This document shows positions 25,423 through 33,627 of a stretch of 61,324 nt of DNA, piece after piece. The notes under the pieces are model-generated. The model saw only the letters and a program-made list of their open reading frames with translations, did not search any database and was not told the DNA's origin. Numbering within the stretch: position 1 is the stretch's first letter; the number at the start of each line of letters is the position of its first letter. Source of the DNA: Actinoallomurus iriomotensis (GTDB lineage Bacteria > Actinomycetota > Actinomycetes > Streptosporangiales > Streptosporangiaceae); the NCBI RefSeq assembly GCF_030269445.1, contig NZ_BSTJ01000023.1, positions 1-61,324 on the forward strand, written 5' to 3'. Position numbers and translations under genes: made by a program.

Positions 25423-25744
25423 GTGCGACCTCCCTCGGTCTCAGGACGACGTGCGCGCCGCCGTGGCGTTGGTCCTCGGTCAGGCCGGCGTTGCGTGCTT
25501 GGACCGCCTGGCAGCCGCGGCAGATCTCGACCTGCGCGACGTACGCGCGTCGGTCGCCGCCGCGTTTCGGGTCCCACTCGTCGGGGCGGGTGCCGCAGCT
25601 GGAGCAGGTCTGCCGCTCCCGCAGCCAGGTCCAGATGGCCTTGTCACGGTCGTCCTGGCTCCACGACAAGAACGCGGAGTGGCTGATGCGGTAGTAGTGG
25701 CAGACCCGGAGCTCGACCTCGAGTTCCGGGTCTGCCTTCAGACG
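25409..25744 (-). CDS. Tail assembly chaperone, frameshift extension (GT-type)
   Basis: This reading frame has no start of its own and lies in the -1 frame relative to the upstream chaperone. After slippage at CCCAAAC it continues RLKADPELEVELRV for 111 residues, giving a fusion of about 277 residues. The extension has two CxxC pairs (CSSC and CRGC), suggesting a zinc ribbon. In siphoviruses the G and GT products chaperone the tape measure, and this pair sits directly upstream of it. Confidence 0.8.
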   Translation of the reverse strand, partial: RLKADPELEVELRVCHYYRISHSAFLSWSQDDRDKAIWTWLRERQTCSSCGTRPDEWDPKRGGDRRAYVAQVEICRGCQAVQARNAGLTEDQRHGGAHVVLRPREVAHAGS

Positions 25745-26241
25745 TTTGGGATGCTCCCCGACGGCCAGCGCGCGTTGATCCCGACCGCCGCCAAGAACAG
25801 CGCCTCGCGCTCGCCTTGGGCCAGGCGCTCGTCGACGAACGTCTCCCACTCCTCGCGGGACAGGTCATCCGGCGCGCACTCCAAGAACACCGCGCGGGGA
25901 AACGTCGTGGCGTTCCAGCGTTCGTCCTTGCCCTCGCGCGGTGCGTGCTCGGGCTGGGCCGCGAGCGCCTCGAACGCCTTCGGTTCCATCGCCGTCAACG
26001 GGATCGTCTCGTAGCAGGCCGCCACCGCCTCACGGGCCGTCTCCAACCGCGCCTCGGCCTCGACGACCGCCTGCTCCGCACGGTCGTCATCGCGGAACCG
26101 CGCGGTATCGACGGCGTCCTTGGCGGCCGCGAGCTCGGCGACCGCAGCTGTGTCGTCCTCGATCTTGAGCTGGTAAGGCAGGCTGGGGCGCTGGCGGCCC
26201 AGCAGACGCTTACGCCGGGCCGCCTTCTTCGTGTTGCTCAT
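25738..26241 (-). CDS. Tail assembly chaperone (G-type, 167 aa)
   Basis: The helical, charged protein begins MSNTKKAARRKRLLGR. It lies between tail tube and tape measure, the conserved place of the gpG-type chaperone. The zero-frame stop (25738-25740) comes one codon after the slippery heptamer at 25744-25750. Its start overlaps the tail tube stop. Confidence 0.8.
   Translation of the reverse strand: MSNTKKAARRKRLLGRQRPSLPYQLKIEDDTAAVAELAAAKDAVDTARFRDDDRAEQAVVEAEARLETAREAVAACYETIPLTAMEPKAFEALAAQPEHAPREGKDERWNATTFPRAVFLECAPDDLSREEWETFVDERLAQGEREALFLAAVGINARWPSGSIPNV
25744..25750 (-). promoter_or_regulatory. Programmed -1 frameshift site CCCAAAC
   Basis: On the minus strand the zero frame reads ATC CCA AAC GTC TGA, so C CCA AAC fits the X XXY YYZ slippery rule. 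A -1 slip gives CCC AAA CGT and opens the 111-codon extension. The stop is only one codon downstream. Confidence 0.8.
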
Positions 26242-26726
26242 GCCGCCGCCGGGATCGCGACGTCCTCGGCCGGCTCCGCCGTGACCGGCATGGCGACGAC
26301 CATGTCCGCGTCGGCGTTCTCGGGGATCTGCTTGCCGACCGACGCGACCTCGAAGGGGAAGACGTCGCAGAGCTGATCGGGGACGTCACCACCCCACATG
26401 AAGATGACGAAGCCGGTCGTGCCCCGGGACAGCCACCGGCGGGCGTCGTCGGTGAACTTGTCCTGGTAGAACGTCAGGCTGCTGTCTGCGGCTTGCGTGC
26501 GGCCCGAGTTCTGCGACGTGAACGTCCCGCCGTAGTCCGGAGCGTCGATCATGTTGCTGGTGACGTTGAAACCGTTGACGGCGGAGACCTCCCCCGAGAC
26601 CTCCTTGCCGCCGTCGATCTCGCTGCGGGTCGGGTTCTTGTAGTCGTTCAACACAGTGCAGATGACGATCTTGGTGATCCCCGGAGCGAAGAACCTCTTG
26701 GTCCTGGGAATGGGCGTAGCCGACAT
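26238..26726 (-). CDS. Major tail tube protein (162 aa)
   Basis: The beta-rich 162-residue protein (SATPIPRTKRFFAPGITKIVICTVL...) lies directly upstream of the chaperones and tape measure, as expected for the tail tube subunit. Segments such as SGEVSAVNGFNVTSNMIDAPDYGGTF agree with tube proteins of actinophages. Polymerised rings of it should form the non-contractile tail. Confidence 0.8.
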   Translation of the reverse strand: MSATPIPRTKRFFAPGITKIVICTVLNDYKNPTRSEIDGGKEVSGEVSAVNGFNVTSNMIDAPDYGGTFTSQNSGRTQAADSSLTFYQDKFTDDARRWLSRGTTGFVIFMWGGDVPDQLCDVFPFEVASVGKQIPENADADMVVAMPVTAEPAEDVAIPAAA

Positions 26727-26729
26727 CGA

Positions 26730-26981
26730 TCACTTACCTTCCTCGTTGGTGCGTCGGCGCGGCCGCGCGCCCGACTTCGGTTCCTGCGGTGCGGCCTGCT
26801 GTCCGCCGGGGTCCGGCGGCGGGGACCCCTCGCCGCTGGACTGACCGGCGTCGGCGGGCTCCTGGTCCTCGACCTCGTCGGCGGGGACCCAGCCCGCTCC
26901 CCGCCAGGCGGGGACCGCGAGCTCGAAGACCTCGGACTCCCCGGCGGTCGGGTGGACGATCTTGACCTTCTTGCGGTCCAT
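26730..26981 (-). CDS. Hypothetical head-tail region protein (83 aa)
   Basis: ATG 26981 overlaps the upstream stop. The first 40 residues (MDRKKVKIVHPTAGESEVFELAVPAWRGAGW) look folded; the rest is a Pro/Ser/Gly-rich disordered tail ending basic. A similar N-terminus-plus-tail layout is common for small virion-assembly proteins. Function unknown. Confidence 0.5.
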   Translation of the reverse strand: MDRKKVKIVHPTAGESEVFELAVPAWRGAGWVPADEVEDQEPADAGQSSGEGSPPPDPGGQQAAPQEPKSGARPRRRTNEEGK

Positions 26982-27304
26982 CAGCGGATCACCGCCGCCG
27001 TCACCGACGTCGCCGACGACCAGGCGATCGAGGCGAGGCCGGTCGCCGGATCGCGGTACCGATCGGTGACCCGGACACCCTCCGTGGCGCCGGCGGCGAC
27101 GGTGACGACTCGGTCCTGGATATCGAGGTCTCCGTCGACCTTGCCCGGGGTGGCGATCGTGGCGGTGATGCTGGAGACGGCTCCGTTCTTGATCAGGAGC
27201 TTCACGTCCTCGCCGGTCGCGCACGTGTCGCCGCCCGCCGAGGCGTTGCTGAAGTTGATCGTGGTGCCGGCCTGGCCGATCACCTGCGTGGGCAGATTCC
27301 CCAT
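26981..27304 (-). CDS. Hypothetical virion-region protein (107 aa)
   Basis: A beta-rich protein with Thr/Val/Ala repeats (TCATGEDVKLLIKNGAVSSITATIA). It lies between the HK97 gp10-like gene and the tail tube, so a tail-terminator-region or decoration role is plausible. No family recognised with confidence. Confidence 0.5.
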   Translation of the reverse strand: MGNLPTQVIGQAGTTINFSNASAGGDTCATGEDVKLLIKNGAVSSITATIATPGKVDGDLDIQDRVVTVAAGATEGVRVTDRYRDPATGLASIAWSSATSVTAAVIR

Positions 27305-27316
27305 GGGATCCTCTCG

Positions 27317-27739
27317 TTACAGTCCGTGCTGGTGAGCGACGTCCATCACGACGTCGGCCATGGCCTCGGCGACCTGCGGCCGTGCCGCCTCGACGCCGGG
27401 TCGCAGGAACGGGCGGGCGGCCTGGGGCTGCCAGTTGCGCCGGTTGCCGTAGACGGGGTGGCGGAAGGTGCCCGGTGACCCGCCGTGCTCGTACGGCCGG
27501 GCGTGCGGCGCTCTCGCAGCGCTGACGCGGATCCGTACGCCGGCGCGGGAGCCGGTCGCGAGCGACATCGTGGTCGCACCTGGGATCCGCGTGGACCAAC
27601 TCGCCCGGTGGCGGACCTCCTGCAGCGCCGGCCGGGCGGCGCGGAGCATCCCACCGGAGCGGAACTCGCGGCGAATGGCAGGCGGAACCTGTTCGAGGTC
27701 CCGGATGAGCTGCTGGAGCTCCCGCCGGTCGACGCTCAT
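27317..27739 (-). CDS. HK97 gp10-like head-tail completion protein (140 aa)
   Basis: The helical N-terminus (MSVDRRELQQLIRDLEQVP) and the C-terminal segment with RPFLRPGVEAARPQVAEAM match the pattern of gp10-type tail-completion proteins (FLRPA near the end). Position between connector and tail tube agrees. Confidence 0.7.
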   Translation of the reverse strand: MSVDRRELQQLIRDLEQVPPAIRREFRSGGMLRAARPALQEVRHRASWSTRIPGATTMSLATGSRAGVRIRVSAARAPHARPYEHGGSPGTFRHPVYGNRRNWQPQAARPFLRPGVEAARPQVAEAMADVVMDVAHQHGL

Positions 27740-27746
27740 CGCAGCC

Positions 27747-28205
27747 CTACGGGGTGTACGCGTCCACGTGGATCACGAAGTGCACGGTGCACATCGCCCC
27801 CTTGCTGTCCATGACCGGGGCGACGCCGGCGATGCTGAGGTAGCTGTTCGAGACCAGATCCAGGCCGAGGGTCCGGTCCCGGGCCAGCTCTCCTGCGATC
27901 AGGTCGATGAACGAAAACGCCAGGTCGCGGACCATCTTCTGATTGTTGTCGCCGCGCCAGGACGAGGAGAGACAGGAGATGTCGTACGCCTCGCGGTCGC
28001 TGCGGCCACCGCGGTCGGCGCGGCGCCGGCTGACGGTGACCGCTTCGGTTCCCTGCTCCCCGTTGAACCCCAGCATGACGACGTCGGGCGGCGTGGTGCT
28101 GGTCGGTGGCGGCCCGTCGAGCAGCTGCACGGACTCGGGCAGGACGAGCCGTGAGGCGGCGACGAGCGCGTCGAGGGTGTCCGGGAGGAGGCTCGCGGCG
28201 GGCAT
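27747..28205 (-). CDS. Tail terminator / head-tail joining protein (152 aa)
   Basis: The sequence has a helical N-terminus, a central mixed alpha/beta part (DREAYDISCLSSSWRGDN) and a beta end (MCTVHFVIHVDAYTP). This is typical of the small tail terminator family that caps the tail tube. ATG 28205 overlaps the stop of the connector gene. Confidence 0.6.
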   Translation of the reverse strand: MPAASLLPDTLDALVAASRLVLPESVQLLDGPPPTSTTPPDVVMLGFNGEQGTEAVTVSRRRADRGGRSDREAYDISCLSSSWRGDNNQKMVRDLAFSFIDLIAGELARDRTLGLDLVSNSYLSIAGVAPVMDSKGAMCTVHFVIHVDAYTP

Positions 28206-29008
28206 CAGGCGAATCCGGGGATCGGCTCGCCGAGGAGCTCCAGGGCGCGGCGAGGGATCGAGTAGCCGAAGCGCGGGTCGTAGGTGTCGGAGTCGCGCGG
28301 GCTGGCAGAGAAACCTCCGCGCTGGGTCTCCCACAGGTGCTGCAGGATGATCAGGACGGCCTGGCGGATGTGTTCGCCGGTGATGATCCGGCCGGCCTCG
28401 TAGAGCACGGTGACGTCTCCGGGCCGCCACCGGCTTGCCACGCCACCGGCCAGCCGTGTCAGGACACCGGCGGTCGGCTTGAGGGTGTACGCGGATGAGG
28501 CGAGCACCGTGCCGCTCTCGACGACTTGCGTGACCGCCAAGACGGGGAAGTGCAGCAGCGCGATCCTCGGTGTCCCACCGTCGTACGTCTCGGTCCAGGC
28601 CCGCCGCCCGACCGCGCCGACGATCCTCTCCACCGGGCCGGTGACCGCCTGCATCTTCCGCATGATTTCTGCGTCGTCCTGCGATCCGGTGATGTTCAGC
28701 TGCTCCTTCGCCTCGGCGAGAGAGACAAGCTGCCCAGGGTCGGCGGGGAGAACCTCGAACATGTCGCCGGCCGGGTAGCCGCTGGAATTCTGGCCGGTGG
28801 CGATCCAGCGGTAGACGTGCCGGCCGGGCTGGGTCGTCGCGTAGTCGTAGCAGTAGACGCCCGGCGAGCTGGAGGTGACGGGGCCGCCGTCCGTGGTGCC
28901 GTCGGGCAGCGTGATGCTGATGGCCATCGTTCCGGCGTCGGCCGGGACCCCGGCGTCGTCGGTGACGGTGGTCGTCAGGGACACGGTTGCGCCGAGGTTC
29001 CAGCTCAC
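28205..29008 (-). CDS. Head-tail connector with N-terminal Ig-like domain (267 aa)
   Basis: Residues about 100-267 (SLAEAKEQLNITGSQDDAEIMRKMQAV...) are a gp6-like DNA-packaging connector (Phage_connect type), an all-helical ring at the portal. The first 90 residues form a beta-sandwich-like domain with SITLPDGTTDGG and YRWIATG, similar to the N-terminus of the tailspike. GTG 29008 has GGAGG six nt upstream. The fusion of connector and Ig-like domain is unusual. Confidence 0.75.
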   Translation of the reverse strand: MSWNLGATVSLTTTVTDDAGVPADAGTMAISITLPDGTTDGGPVTSSSPGVYCYDYATTQPGRHVYRWIATGQNSSGYPAGDMFEVLPADPGQLVSLAEAKEQLNITGSQDDAEIMRKMQAVTGPVERIVGAVGRRAWTETYDGGTPRIALLHFPVLAVTQVVESGTVLASSAYTLKPTAGVLTRLAGGVASRWRPGDVTVLYEAGRIITGEHIRQAVLIILQHLWETQRGGFSASPRDSDTYDPRFGYSIPRRALELLGEPIPGFA

Positions 29009-29021
29009 CGGGTGCCTCCGT

Positions 29022-29312
29022 TCACTTATTCGTGGACGGCTTGCCGCCGGTCGAGCGGGTCCGACGGCGCGCGGCCGACGGCTTCTCCGCGGCCGAGGAC
29101 GCGTCCTTCTTCTCCGCCGTGGTGGCGGTGCTGGTGGTTTCGGGCGCGGGTGCGGCACGCTCGGGCGTCTCCGGTGCCTCGCTGCGGACGAGCTCGGCGC
29201 GTACACCGTCGGCCCAGGCCTCGGCCTGCTCACCGGACATCTCCACGACGTCACCGGCGACATGGGCGAAGTCGTCGCCGGCGACGGCCTGGAGGAAGCG
29301 GACGCGGGGCAT
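29022..29312 (-). CDS. Hypothetical virion-region protein (96 aa)
   Basis: The N-terminal 45 residues look folded (RVRFLQAVAGDDFAHVAGDVVEMSGEQAEAWADG). The C-terminal half is a disordered Ala/Thr/Glu then Arg/Lys-rich tail (ARRRTRSTGGKPSTNK). Small proteins like this are common between capsid and connector. Unknown. Confidence 0.5.
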   Translation of the reverse strand: MPRVRFLQAVAGDDFAHVAGDVVEMSGEQAEAWADGVRAELVRSEAPETPERAAPAPETTSTATTAEKKDASSAAEKPSAARRRTRSTGGKPSTNK

Positions 29313-29707
29313 CAGGGACGCACCACCGGGGCGTTCCGCGGGTCGCCGAGCACGACCAGGGCGTCGTAAATCCCGCCGGTAGCTGGGGACCCGGACACGG
29401 TGGACTTGGCCCGGATGTACCGCTTGCCGCCGAGGTAGCCGATCTCGACGACCTTGTCGTCGTCGGACGCCCCTAGCGCCGGCGGGGTGCCCTGCAGGGA
29501 ACCTGCGGGCACACTCGACCATGTCGAGTTGTCGTCGGACTCCTCGATGGTGAGGGTGTGCGTGCCGTCGGTCATGGTGCCGGTGTGTACGACGACCATC
29601 GCGGACATGTAGCCGGCGCGGTCGACGGCCGTGCCGGTCGCGGTGGCGGTGCGCGCCGCGTTCGGGATCGACGCGACGGTCTTGATGTTGTTGTACAGGT
29701 CCTTCAC
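29312..29707 (-). CDS. Beta-rich virion protein next to the capsid (131 aa)
   Basis: GTG 29707 has GGAAGG upstream. The sequence alternates beta strands (HTLTIEESDDNSTW, KRYIRAKSTV), suggesting a small jelly-roll or Ig-like decoration protein. It is the first gene after the major capsid gene and a strong hairpin, a common place for head decoration proteins. The role is inferred from place. Confidence 0.55.
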   Translation of the reverse strand: MKDLYNNIKTVASIPNAARTATATGTAVDRAGYMSAMVVVHTGTMTDGTHTLTIEESDDNSTWSSVPAGSLQGTPPALGASDDDKVVEIGYLGGKRYIRAKSTVSGSPATGGIYDALVVLGDPRNAPVVRP

Positions 29708-29743
29708 GGGTTGCCTTCCTGTGATCGGGCGGGCAGAGGCGCG

Positions 29744-29779
29744 ACGCCGGCGGGCCACGGCGGGGCGGCCCGCCGGCGT
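29744..29779 (-). terminator. Strong hairpin after the capsid gene
   Basis: ACGCCGGCGGGCC (29744-29756) and its exact reverse complement (29767-29779) form a 13-bp stem with a 10-nt loop, 5 nt after the capsid stop. There is no U-run on the minus strand. A partial terminator or mRNA-stabilising element would help give capsid excess over downstream genes. Confidence 0.6.
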
Positions 29780-29783
29780 ACGG

Positions 29784-31028
29784 TCAGCTCGCGGCGTGCT
29801 GGTAGCAGCGGATCGCCGCCGGGTCGTCCGGCTTGCCGTCGAGACGGCTGAACGCCAGGAAGCCGACCTGGAGGTAGTCGGCGTACCGCTCGGTGAGGCG
29901 CAGCGCCTGGACCGCGAGGACCTGGCGGATGATGTAGCCGGCGCGGATGTCGCCGAACAGGACCGTCTTGGCGGACGCGGCCGGCGCGGGGAACGAGTTG
30001 TCGATCGCGTAGGTGAAGCCGTTGATCGTGGCCGGGAAGCCGGGCGCCGGAATCGGCACCCACAGCGGCCGGCCCTGGCTGTCCTTGAGCTTCCGGATCG
30101 CCTTGAGCATCCCGTCGGCCATGACGTACTGCGCGGTGTTGCGGTACGCCGGGTCGATGCTGTGCTCCAGGTCGACCAGGTCGTCGTAGGTGATGCTCGT
30201 GGTCTGCCCGGAAGCGCCCTGCTTGCCGACGGTGCAGTTGGTGAGGATGCCCTCCGGCTGCTCCGCTCCCGAGCCGGTCGCGAACGCGCGGGCGGCGCGT
30301 CGGCCGATCCGCTCGCCCTGCTTGCGGGGCAGCCAGGTGTTCAGGTCGAACGCCGAGTCCTGCAGGAGCTGCACGGGCAGCCGCACCATCTTGGAGTTGA
30401 CGGTGTAGGCCGAGAGCTTCCGCTGGCCGAACGTCACATTCTGCTCGTTGACCGGCTGGTTCTCGCCGAGGAACTCGCCCTCGTTGCCCGTGTCGTCGTT
30501 CGTCGGCCACGGCAGGTCCTGGCCGGTCGCCGTGGTGATGACGGTGGCCAGCTGCAGGATGCCGCCGAACGCCTTCATCGTCTCCGTGAGGACCGCACGG
30601 TAGCCCTCGGGGACGAGGTAGCCGCCGAGGGTGTCGTCCTGCGTCGCGCCGGCGCGGGCCTCGAAGCGCGTCGACAGGAGGTCCTGCTGCTCGCCGGACA
30701 GCCGGGTCATGCCGCGACGCATGTACTGCCCGAAGGCCTCGGCGTACCGGGCCTCGACGTCCTCGTTGACGTCGCGGCGCTCGTCCGGCTCGTCGAAGGT
30801 CGGCGGGGCGACGAGCTGGCTGCGGTCGACCTTGTCCAGGGTGGCCATGCGGTTAAGGCGCTCGATGTCGCCCGACACCTCGGTCAGCCGCGCCTCGGCC
30901 TCGTCCCAGTTGGTGCGCTCCTCGGCGGTCATGTCGCGGCCCTCGGTCTCAGCCGCGCCCGTGATCTCCTGCATCCGGGTCCAGACCCGGTTCTGCTCCT
31001 CGATGAGCGTCTTGAGCCTCTCGCTCAC
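29784..31028 (-). CDS. HK97-fold major capsid protein (414 aa)
   Basis: The N-terminal 100 residues are a charged coiled coil (SERLKTLIEEQNRVWTRMQ...), the HK97-type delta scaffold removed by the protease. The HK97 fold follows (GGYLVPEGYRAVLTETMKAFGGI; NGFTYAIDN; GDIRAGYIIRQ). GTG 31028 has GGAGGG five nt upstream. Cleavage near residue 105 is expected but cannot be placed. Confidence 0.92.
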   Translation of the reverse strand: MSERLKTLIEEQNRVWTRMQEITGAAETEGRDMTAEERTNWDEAEARLTEVSGDIERLNRMATLDKVDRSQLVAPPTFDEPDERRDVNEDVEARYAEAFGQYMRRGMTRLSGEQQDLLSTRFEARAGATQDDTLGGYLVPEGYRAVLTETMKAFGGILQLATVITTATGQDLPWPTNDDTGNEGEFLGENQPVNEQNVTFGQRKLSAYTVNSKMVRLPVQLLQDSAFDLNTWLPRKQGERIGRRAARAFATGSGAEQPEGILTNCTVGKQGASGQTTSITYDDLVDLEHSIDPAYRNTAQYVMADGMLKAIRKLKDSQGRPLWVPIPAPGFPATINGFTYAIDNSFPAPAASAKTVLFGDIRAGYIIRQVLAVQALRLTERYADYLQVGFLAFSRLDGKPDDPAAIRCYQHAAS

Positions 31029-31054
31029 GTGTGCCCTCCTTCGGGCATGCCGAC

Positions 31055-31075
31055 GGCCCCGCGTGTGGCGGGGTC
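31055..31075 (-). terminator. Hairpin between protease and capsid genes
   Basis: CCCCGC and GCGGGG flank a 5-nt loop in the 62-nt gap between protease stop and capsid start. No U-run; it could be an RNA processing or stability element. Confidence 0.35.
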
Positions 31076-31090
31076 GTGATCGGGTGGTGG

Positions 31091-31999
31091 TTACCGGGAC
31101 AGTGGCAGCGCGTAGCGCGCGGCCAGGCCCCGCATTGCCAGGCCGACCTGGTCGACGTGCCGTCGAGTGCCCTCACGCGGCTCGACGTCTTCGTCTCCGC
31201 GAGTGCTCTCACGCGGCTCGCGGTCGATCGTTTCCAGCAGGTCACGCAGTTCGGGCCGGTACGCGGCCCGCCTTTCGATCGCCGCGGCGTCACCGCGCTG
31301 CATCAGCGCGGACGCCACGGAGTTCAGCTCCGCTTCGGTCTCCTCGCATGCCGGGAACGTCACGGCGCTCACCTCGAGGAGACGGATCTCGCGGATGGTC
31401 CGCAGGTCGGCGTCGACGGTCTCGCCGTCGACGGTCTCGATCTCGACCGTGGACCAGTCGGCCTTCATCACGTAGAAGCCGATCGACATGCCGGTGATGT
31501 TGCGGTTGTCGAGGTTCACGATCAGATCGGAGACGTAGGACAAGCGCTGGTCGAGGGCCGAGTCGACCGCCAGGCCGGTCCGGTCCTGAGCGAGCGCCAG
31601 GCTGTTCGCCGAAACCCGGGAGACGACGTAGTAGGTGTCGTGATCGATCAGGAACCGCTGGTCGCCCTCGCTCAGGGTCTTGGTGTACGACCCGGGCGCG
31701 ACTTCCTCGTAGAACCCCCACGTGAGCGGGTTCCCGACGGCGTAGCGGGTGTTGAACATGCTGGCGTAGCCGCGGAACCGCACGCCGTCTCCGTCGTCGG
31801 CGGCCGCCGCGCCGTCGCCCTCGTCATCGGCTGCGGCCGCGGCGCGGACCAGGCGGACGCTGGCGTCGTCGAGGGACAGTTCGCGGCGTTCCACCGCGGC
31901 AGTGCTGGCGGTGCGCCGGCGCCGCGGCCGCGCGTCCTGGGCGTCGGGGAGATCGGAGTGCGACGCGTCCGTCCCGCGCCGCTCGCGGTCGAGCTGCAT
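31091..31999 (-). CDS. HK97-family prohead protease (302 aa)
   Basis: Visible motifs fit a herpes/HK97-type serine protease: GVRFRGYASMFN, His120 in LIDHD, Ser172 in GMSIGF, and Glu209 in LLEVSAVTFPA. A charged 70-residue N-terminal extension and a C-terminal tail (REPRESTRGDEDVEPREG) probably carry self-cleavage sites. It should mature the capsid delta domain. Confidence 0.9.
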   Translation of the reverse strand: MQLDRERRGTDASHSDLPDAQDARPRRRRTASTAAVERRELSLDDASVRLVRAAAAADDEGDGAAAADDGDGVRFRGYASMFNTRYAVGNPLTWGFYEEVAPGSYTKTLSEGDQRFLIDHDTYYVVSRVSANSLALAQDRTGLAVDSALDQRLSYVSDLIVNLDNRNITGMSIGFYVMKADWSTVEIETVDGETVDADLRTIREIRLLEVSAVTFPACEETEAELNSVASALMQRGDAAAIERRAAYRPELRDLLETIDREPRESTRGDEDVEPREGTRRHVDQVGLAMRGLAARYALPLSR

Positions 32000-32000
32000 G

Positions 32001-33242
32001 TCACGCTCCCTGGGGTTCTGCGGCCGGCGGCGGCTGTTCGCCGATCGGCGTCATGGTCGTGGGCTGCCAGTACGTCTGGCCCTGGCCGTCCGGCAGCGGC
32101 GGCAGGTCTTCGGCGTCGCGGATCTCGTCCGCGTTGAACGCGCCGAGCTCGCGCATCGTGCGGTAGAAGCTGCTGCGCGCGGTCGAGTCGCCGCGCAGGA
32201 GCTCGTTGACGCGGTAGCGGGCTTCCACCTTGGGGTTGAGCAGGACTTCCTTGGTGATGCGCTGCTCAGTCGGCGCGAGCCACTGCGGGTGCAGGTCGAA
32301 CATCACCCAGCCGAGCGCCTGCTGCTCCAGACCGGTTCCCCACGACGTCGACCGTTCGGTCAGCATCAGCAGGAAGGGCGGGACGCCGAACCAGCGGGCG
32401 ACTTCCTCGACCTCGAAGTTCCGGGACTCCAGGAACTGGGCGTCGTCGTGCGGCATGGTCAGCGTCTGAAACTTCGCGCCGCTGTCCAGCACGGCGATCT
32501 CGTGGGAGCGATCGATGCCGCTCATCTTCGCTTTCCAGCGTTCCTTCAGCGCGTCGGCCTGTCCCGGCTCCAGCCGCGCGTCGGTCTGGAGGATGCCGCC
32601 CATGAGGTTGCCGGAGCCGAAGAACCGGGCGCCGTACCGCTCAGCGGCCAGGCCGAGGCCGATGGTCTGACGGGCCATCTGCACGACGGACAGACCGACG
32701 ACGCCGTCGTAGCCGAGGCCAGGCAGGTGCAGGATGTCGCGGCTCGTGAGCGGGATGACCGGGCCCGGCTCGTCGCGGGTGCCGGTCTCGACCCAGAACA
32801 CCTTGCCGGACGGGTTCGCCTCGGTGGGCCGGTAGGCGTACACGCGGACCTTGTCCGGGGTGATCGGCCAGAGCTCTTTGATCTGGCCGGCGCCGTTCCT
32901 GAGCTTCTGCACGAAGGCGTTACCCCACAGCAGACGGTGCGCGTACGTCAGGCGCCACAGCTCATACGGCGTCATGTCCGGGTGCGGGCCAGCGAGGATC
33001 GGGGCGCTCGCCGGCTGCTTGGTACCCCGCAGGTACGGCACGAGCGGCAGGGCGGCCGACACGCCGGAGATCAGCGCGACGGACCGCCACACCGCCGCCA
33101 TGGCGAGCGCGGACCGCTCGGAAACAGGGACGCCCGAGTCTGTGGCGCTGCCGCCGAACAGGGTCATGAGCTCGGCCGCGGTCAGGTCCGTATCCGGGTT
33201 CTCAACGGACGCGCGCTGCTCGAACAGCCCGAACAGGCTCAT
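32001..33242 (-). CDS. Portal protein (HK97 family, 413 aa)
   Basis: The 413-residue protein has the portal core WRSVALISGVSAALPLVPY near the N-terminus, followed by NAFVQKLRNGAGQIKELWPI and VARWFGVPPFLLML. It forms the dodecameric DNA gate. The C-terminus is Pro/Gln-rich. It overlaps the upstream small gene by 4 nt. Confidence 0.9.
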   Translation of the reverse strand: MSLFGLFEQRASVENPDTDLTAAELMTLFGGSATDSGVPVSERSALAMAAVWRSVALISGVSAALPLVPYLRGTKQPASAPILAGPHPDMTPYELWRLTYAHRLLWGNAFVQKLRNGAGQIKELWPITPDKVRVYAYRPTEANPSGKVFWVETGTRDEPGPVIPLTSRDILHLPGLGYDGVVGLSVVQMARQTIGLGLAAERYGARFFGSGNLMGGILQTDARLEPGQADALKERWKAKMSGIDRSHEIAVLDSGAKFQTLTMPHDDAQFLESRNFEVEEVARWFGVPPFLLMLTERSTSWGTGLEQQALGWVMFDLHPQWLAPTEQRITKEVLLNPKVEARYRVNELLRGDSTARSSFYRTMRELGAFNADEIRDAEDLPPLPDGQGQTYWQPTTMTPIGEQPPPAAEPQGA

Positions 33243-33619
33243 GCGGCGCGCTCACCCACCGCGCGCGGCCGCGTCGCCGTGACCTTCGCCCGTGGGGCGG
33301 CGCGTTCGCACCACAGCACGCCAAGGACGCCGGTCATCATCCAGCCGGCCGGCATGTAGATCAGCCACACGCCGACGACGAACGCCGCGAGGAACACGAC
33401 CTCGATGAGCTCCAGCCGCGCACCCCACACCGCGGCCGCGGCCGCGCGGGTGACCTCGCTGGCCCGCTGCCTGCTCATCAAGCTCTCCCCCCCACCGTTC
33501 GGCTTACGCGGCCCGAACCAGCGGCGCAGAAGCCGGCGTTGCCACGGAGTCAGCCGGACACCTTCGACGTGCTCGTCGATCCATGCGCAGACGTCCTGGG
33601 CGGCCACATCGGCACTCAT
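33239..33619 (-). CDS. Small membrane protein with terminase-like N-terminal motif (126 aa)
   Basis: ATG 33619 has GAGGAG upstream. Residues 8-34 (DVCAWIDEHVEGVRLTPWQRRLL) resemble the N-terminal segment of TerL (IVCAWIEKN...RLQRWQRQF). From about residue 75 there are two membrane segments. A second in-frame ATG at residue 48 has its own GGGGGAGAG ribosome site, so two products are possible. Function unknown. Confidence 0.55.
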   Translation of the reverse strand: MSADVAAQDVCAWIDEHVEGVRLTPWQRRLLRRWFGPRKPNGGGESLMSRQRASEVTRAAAAAVWGARLELIEVVFLAAFVVGVWLIYMPAGWMMTGVLGVLWCERAAPRAKVTATRPRAVGERAA

Positions 33620-33627
33620 CGAACTCC

